From Apostichopus parvimensis (taxonomy: Eukaryota > Echinodermata > Holothuroidea > Aspidochirotida > Stichopodidae), in assembly GCA_000934455.1 (NCBI GenBank), contig KN885250.1:38413-63044 (forward strand): a stretch of 24,632 nt of DNA, written 5' to 3'. A program made the position numbers and the translations under genes. Of the stretch, positions 20,680 through 24,632 are shown piece by piece. Below the pieces are notes generated by a model. That model had not been told where the DNA came from. It did no database searches and saw only the letters and a program-made list of their open reading frames with translations. Numbering within the stretch: position 1 is the first letter of the stretch; each line of letters begins with the position of its first letter.

Positions 20680-21120
20680 TCAGTACATTTATTGTCCATA
20701 TAGCCTAGTGTATACACTGCAGGTGTTATCTTACATACACTATATGGGTGATATACCCTTAAAACATCACTAATGACCATGAACCGTGGCAACTATTGTT
20801 TCTAACTTAAAATATCCAGTGTATGTCAGTGGTTCTTATTAAGAATTTAAACTCTAAGCATGTCCTCTTTTTTTCCTATATACAAATACTTATTAATTTT
20901 CAATTCGAATGGAATCATCTAAAATGATATCCGGTAAGAATATAACGTACGCAGATTTATTCTATACATGATCGCAAACTTTAACAACATAAATTCATGA
21001 TAACATTTTTGAAAGAACAAGGGAGACGGGTTAAGAAGGCAAATAGATCTAGGCAAACGAATAATACAAGAATATACTTTACTTAATTTAGGCTTAAGCT
21101 ATGATTGATTTATATCAGTC
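20680..21120. repeat. Ancient tandem duplication, copy 1
   Basis: About 440 bases that align in order with 21260-21873. Shared anchors include AGTACATTT...TTGTCCAT, GACCRTGAACCGTGG-like and GGACCGTGG blocks, AAAATGATATCC, and ATGATTGATT at the right end. Clearly diverged, with an indel of well over 100 bases. Confidence 0.7.
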
Positions 21121-21136
21121 TTTAATTAAAGCCTAC

Positions 21137-21162
21137 CTCCAATAGGTTCGAAATCCTTCCAC
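21137..21162 (-). CDS. Candidate micro-exon, minus strand
   Basis: 26 bases with a good acceptor (TTCTTATTTCAG) and donor GTAGGC on the minus strand. In phase 0 to 2 it reads V-E-G-F-R-T-Y-W then a split Arg. It sits between two copies of a tandem duplication. Confidence 0.3.
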
Positions 21163-21259
21163 CTGAAATAAGAAATTACAATTACCGTATGAAAAGCAAT
21201 TCACATGATAATGTTCCTTATTATAGTTGTGTATTAAATATGTACAGGGAGATGTGCTC

Positions 21260-21873
21260 TGAAGTACATTTGTTTGTCCATTTAGCTTATTTTATAGGCT
21301 GAGAGGCTACATTATGTTGCCAAATCTAATACGATGTTTGTAACTTTTAAGTTCAGGTTATATGTTGATGTCGTTGTTAATTTTCTCGCCTCTTAATTTT
21401 ACTTTCTGCCTAGAGCCACCATATAACGAATGTCATTTCATGTTCCGTTACTGTCGTTATCAATGTACTTCGAAATTCCATTAAGCAATCACCAGTCGTC
21501 GTGGACCGTGGTTATTATTGTTTTATCCTTAAATATTTCAGTACATGTTTGCGGTTCTTTTTACTTGTAGTTCCTGCTCTAATAATGTCCTCCTTTTTTC
21601 GTTCCTGTTTGCAAATAAATATTAATTCTTTAAAACTTTGTATCGAACGGAAAGATATAAAATGATATCCAACAGGCACATAGTGAAAGCACATTTATTC
21701 CCAACATGATTATAAACGTTAAAACACGGAGTTTCATTATACGAAATTTCCGATACATATTTTTGCAAGAACAAGAAATAATTGTTATAAGAAGGTGATT
21801 TGAATTAGTTAAGCGAGAATGACAAGAATATCTGATAATTTTAGCTCAAATATATGATTGATTCATGTCAGTC
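21260..21873. repeat. Ancient tandem duplication, copy 2
   Basis: Direct-orientation partner of 20680-21120, longer because of extra sequence at about 21300-21480. The candidate minus-strand micro-exon 21137-21162 lies between the copies. Confidence 0.7.
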
Positions 21874-23377
21874 ATGTTGTTGCTTATGAACCAATCACAT
21901 TGTTGTGTTATATGATGAGAGTAATGTATAAGACCCACTTTTTATGTTACCATCATTCAAAGTATTGCTATAAAATATTAATAATGGTGGTAATTAATAG
22001 TAATTAAGTTTTAATACTATTTTTAGTACTTATTTATTCGTTTTAGAGACTAGTAAACTCTATCATCCGCAAAATTCTAGGTATTTTGATTGGTTAAGTT
22101 ATACGTTTTTGTATATTCACCTGTTAAAAAAATCCCTCCGCAGGTTAATAAGCTTTTAATTCTCATAAAAGTTTAGCAATAAAATTGATCAAGTTCATAT
22201 AACGAACCAAATATTTTGAGAGTTCAAACAGTCTTCAGGTTGTTATTTGGAAGAATATACCACAAGTTTAATCATCAGTTCTGTTATAATATCGTAAAAT
22301 TGGAGTTTCATTATACTAACAATGGAGGTTTTAACGTGTAGAAGGTACGTAACTTAACACATGAAACTGGGTGATCTAAATGTTCTTCCATCAGTAAAGT
22401 GCTTTCAATATTTCGTTTGGATTCAAGTGGTGAAACCGTTAACTTTAATATGAAATGGTATCACCTCACAGTGTCGTTACAGTGACGTTGTTATACTTAC
22501 CTCTTCTGAGTCTTCTCTGTACCCTGAATTGGTCAAATGTTGCTAATGTAAAGAGAAAATGAGCACTTGATCACCTTTAAAGTGAGTAATTTCTAAAATT
22601 ATGGCATTTGATGAACTCATTATATTCTATGTGATTATCAGGTCAATGCTCAATATCGTCCTTCAGTTCGTTATTTTAAAGTTCATCATTAACTAAGGGG
22701 ATAGTCATTTCGTAAGAGTTACAGATGTAATCTTATAACTTTATGAAAGATGAATTGCACTTAATGTATCAGAGATAAACAGGTTGTACATGAGCATGGG
22801 CAGAGTTAAACGACACACATGTTGTTTTACATTTGTTTTCCACTAATAATCTCGCACAGTCCTATCAGGAAACTCTATGTACCCAATACAATCAGATGGA
22901 CTTGAGGTACACTGAAAATATAATTCAATTCACTTGCATCATACATATGTCTCTTCATAATCTAAATTTATGTACATATCTAGTACAAGTGACATTCCAC
23001 GTACCATGATTCACTTACAATATGTAATAACCTATATGAACCATACTTCCCTATCCTCAATAACACTGAGATAAATGTATCGAAATCTTCCTCTTTACGT
23101 AACGTACTACGCTTATTGTTATTTTACCTTAATTTCCCCCTTATCATAAGTCATAATGATAACCATCAATCTTACTAAATATCTCCTACTAGGCTACATA
23201 TGTGGATTTAGTATCTCACTCGCTTCTTCGAAAGCGGTTTACATCTCAAACCACCCAACTACTGACAAGCAAAAACAGAACACGAAAACTGAGGATATTG
23301 GTAGAGTCAATTATTTTAGAATGCAGAACATGTATTGTCGGTACTCTGGTTTAAACAGACTCTCTATCACCTATTAC
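21874..23377. other. AT-rich interval with candidate minus-strand exons only
   Basis: Besides the candidate exon at 22501-22542, a good minus-strand acceptor (ATATTTTCAG) ends at 22912. It is followed by a 22-codon open frame to TAG with two Cys and a G-Y-I-E-F block, possibly an alternative terminal exon. The plus-strand open frame at 23156-23416 shows no domain. Confidence 0.4.
22501..22542 (-). CDS. Candidate small exon, minus strand
   Basis: 42 bases, with a strong acceptor (TTTTCTCTTTACATTAG) and a consensus donor GTAAGT on the minus strand. In phase 0 it reads Q-H-L-T-N-S-G-Y-R-E-D-S-E-E and continues in frame into the exon at 21162. The best splice signals of the minus-strand set. Confidence 0.4.
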
Positions 23378-23417
23378 CTGACCCTACTCTGTTATAGAAT
23401 TCAGTCCTACGAATAAC
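23378..23417 (-). CDS. Candidate small exon, minus strand
   Basis: 40 bases with acceptor TTTTTATTCAG and donor GTAATA. Only frame 0 is open: V-I-R-R-T-E-F-Y-N-R-V-G-S. It ends in phase 1, which does not fit the phase 0 reading of the exon at 22542, so a missing exon or a wrong call is implied. Confidence 0.22.
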
Positions 23418-23801
23418 CTGAATAAAAATTCATTTAAGATGACAACCTTTCTTTCAAACGGAAAGTGCCAAACTAGGGCTTGCTTCGTTTCATTTTAATG
23501 CATAGCTTACGAAGTCTTAATTTGTTCATAGTTAGAACTTACGTCCAGTAAGAGGTTTAATGTGATTTTATAATTCACCTGTTCATCCTAGAAGCTTATT
23601 ATATCTGTTTTGGGTATCATTTGGTCTTTTTGTGAAAATGCTATTAGTAATACAACTATATCGTTCATTTAACATTGAATACGACATATTTTTAATTGGT
23701 TCATTCTTTTGATTTGTCAATTTCTGAAGGATTTTGGAACTCTCAATAGTTTAATTAATTTGATGGAAATGAATACCATCATTATTTGCTTGATGTTACA
23801 G

Positions 23802-24007
23802 CGCCACTGTATTTGCTGTTAGCTACTGGATTGTATTATTTAGCATTTTCTAGTGGGAAGGAACCAACCCTTGAAGAAGATTGTTACAGATACTCACCAA
23901 ACAAGACCTGTTCGAAGATCAAGAATGTAACCGTTTTGACCAATCATTTGTGGAAACCACTCAACTACAAGCAAGGAGAAGGAAGAAGTTCTAAACTGAT
24001 CATTTAA
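23802..24007 (+). CDS. Candidate terminal exon with hydrophobic segment, unknown protein
   Basis: Acceptor GATGTTACAG, then 68 open codons to TAA (24005-24007) when entered in phase 1. It starts with a hydrophobic stretch (P-L-Y-L-L-L-A-T-G-L-Y-Y-L-A-F), then a polar part with E-E-D-C-Y-R-Y, two Cys, and sequons N-K-T and N-V-T. There is no in-frame ATG at its beginning, so an upstream exon is required. It reads like a signal anchor or signal peptide followed by a secreted segment. I do not recognise a family. Confidence 0.4.
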
Positions 24008-24079
24008 ATATAAATATATAAATATATATTAGATTGAGTGTGCAGCAAGTGGTATGACAGATAAACTAAATTATTAAAG

Positions 24080-24203
24080 ATCAACACAACAGAAAACTTC
24101 CACTTCACGACCGGTTTCGTCCTTTTTGGAACTCATAAGGCGCATGTAGGAATTGAACCACGGAGATTCCTCTCGTGAACCGTACCACTAAGTCACAGTG
24201 ATT
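24080..24203 (-). mobile_element. tRNA-derived SINE with hammerhead-like motif
   Basis: On the minus strand, box A TGACTTAGTGG (24195-24185) and box B GGTTCAATTCC (24159-24149) match the RNA polymerase III promoter at tRNA spacing. The cloverleaf is broken: the T stem has only two good pairs. This marks a SINE head, not a working tRNA. The body continues with CTTATGAG...GGACGAAAC...GGTC. The 3' limit is estimated. Confidence 0.65.
24109..24139 (-). ncRNA. Hammerhead-ribozyme-like core within the SINE
   Basis: Minus strand: CTTATGA, then a stem II of about four pairs (GTTC with GGAC, loop CAAAAA), then GAAAC, a minimal stem III, and GTC. Every core position matches the hammerhead consensus except the G of CTGATGA, which is T here. 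That change should abolish cleavage in this copy. Stem I is weak. Confidence 0.45.
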
Positions 24204-24632
24204 CTCTGGTGTGTATGCGTCTAGTATTCTCAGAATAAACCAAAATTAAAGAAAATAGTTTCTGTCATATGCATAAATATGATTGGTGATCTAATCTGAG
24301 AAAACGGCTAAATGTAGCTGTTAGTTGGATTTTCTTTTAATTACTTCAGCATTGTTGTCTATGATTTCTAACTCTAACATACACCATCTCACACAAATTA
24401 TTACAATTCAGTTCCAAATCACAAAGGCAGTCCACTCACAAACGACAGAAATCACCCTAAAAGTGTTAATATAGTCATCATCTAAATAACCGAATGTGAA
24501 ATTCAACATGATTATCCTAGAATGCTTGTTCTACTGACTTAAACATTTAGAATCATTTTCCAATGAATAAACTGCAAACCAATATTAAATGTCCTCAAAA
24601 ACATGTCTGTGACGTTGCAATGACAATGTATA
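24204..24632. other. Right edge, no supported feature
   Basis: AT-rich sequence with no open frame of note. A minus-strand donor-like GTGAGT near 24435 has no convincing exon attached. Confidence 0.5.

Noticed and set aside
24149-24195. Functional tRNA gene on the minus strand
   Set aside because: Boxes A and B are present, but the T stem and acceptor stem do not pair. A SINE head explains it better.
24420-24460. Possible 17-base minus-strand micro-exon with a GTGAGT donor
   Set aside because: Too short to support without transcript data and not in phase with a neighbour.

Overview
The window is animal nuclear DNA. It is AT-rich, with GT-AG introns, many small exons, degenerate LINE, SINE and MITE copies, and one assembly gap of Ns (10413-10804). 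Nothing in it is bacterial or viral. The gene content and repeats suit a marine invertebrate, and an echinoderm is my best guess, but this is inference and not proven by the sequence.

The plus strand from 724 to 14943 holds one gene that I could assemble completely: 18 coding exons, every junction in phase, 2358 coding bases, 785 residues. It encodes a type I membrane receptor with a signal peptide, three immunoglobulin domains, one transmembrane helix (about residues 341-361), an ~80-residue juxtamembrane region built from six micro-exons, a tyrosine-kinase-like domain (about 448-729) and a tail. The kinase fold is recognisable (hinge, alpha-E helix, D-F-x, P-P-E, D-V-W and C-W...R-P motifs), but the glycine loop has no glycines, the beta-3 lysine is Thr, the HRD motif is His-Pro-Gly and DFG is Asp-Phe-Cys. 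It is therefore a receptor pseudokinase. The tail carries a Tyr-Val-Pro-Met motif, the class that binds PI3-kinase p85 SH2 domains, which suggests a docking receptor somewhat like ErbB3.

The six micro-exons form three pairs with the same phase pattern (1-2 then 2-1), each pair a multiple of three bases and each ending in a similar acidic motif. This looks like an exon-pair cassette duplicated in tandem.

Mobile DNA includes a 386-bp hAT-type MITE with perfect 8-bp target duplications in intron 5 (6883-7268), a 5'-truncated RTE-like LINE with its target duplication (18436-19376, minus strand), and a tRNA-derived SINE with a hammerhead-ribozyme-like motif (24080-24203, minus strand). The right half (15.5-24.6 kb) is mostly non-coding. 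It holds an old tandem duplication (20680-21873) and several exon-like islands with good splice signals that may belong to one or two further genes, including a possible minus-strand 3' end (22542 down to 20431). Those are tentative.
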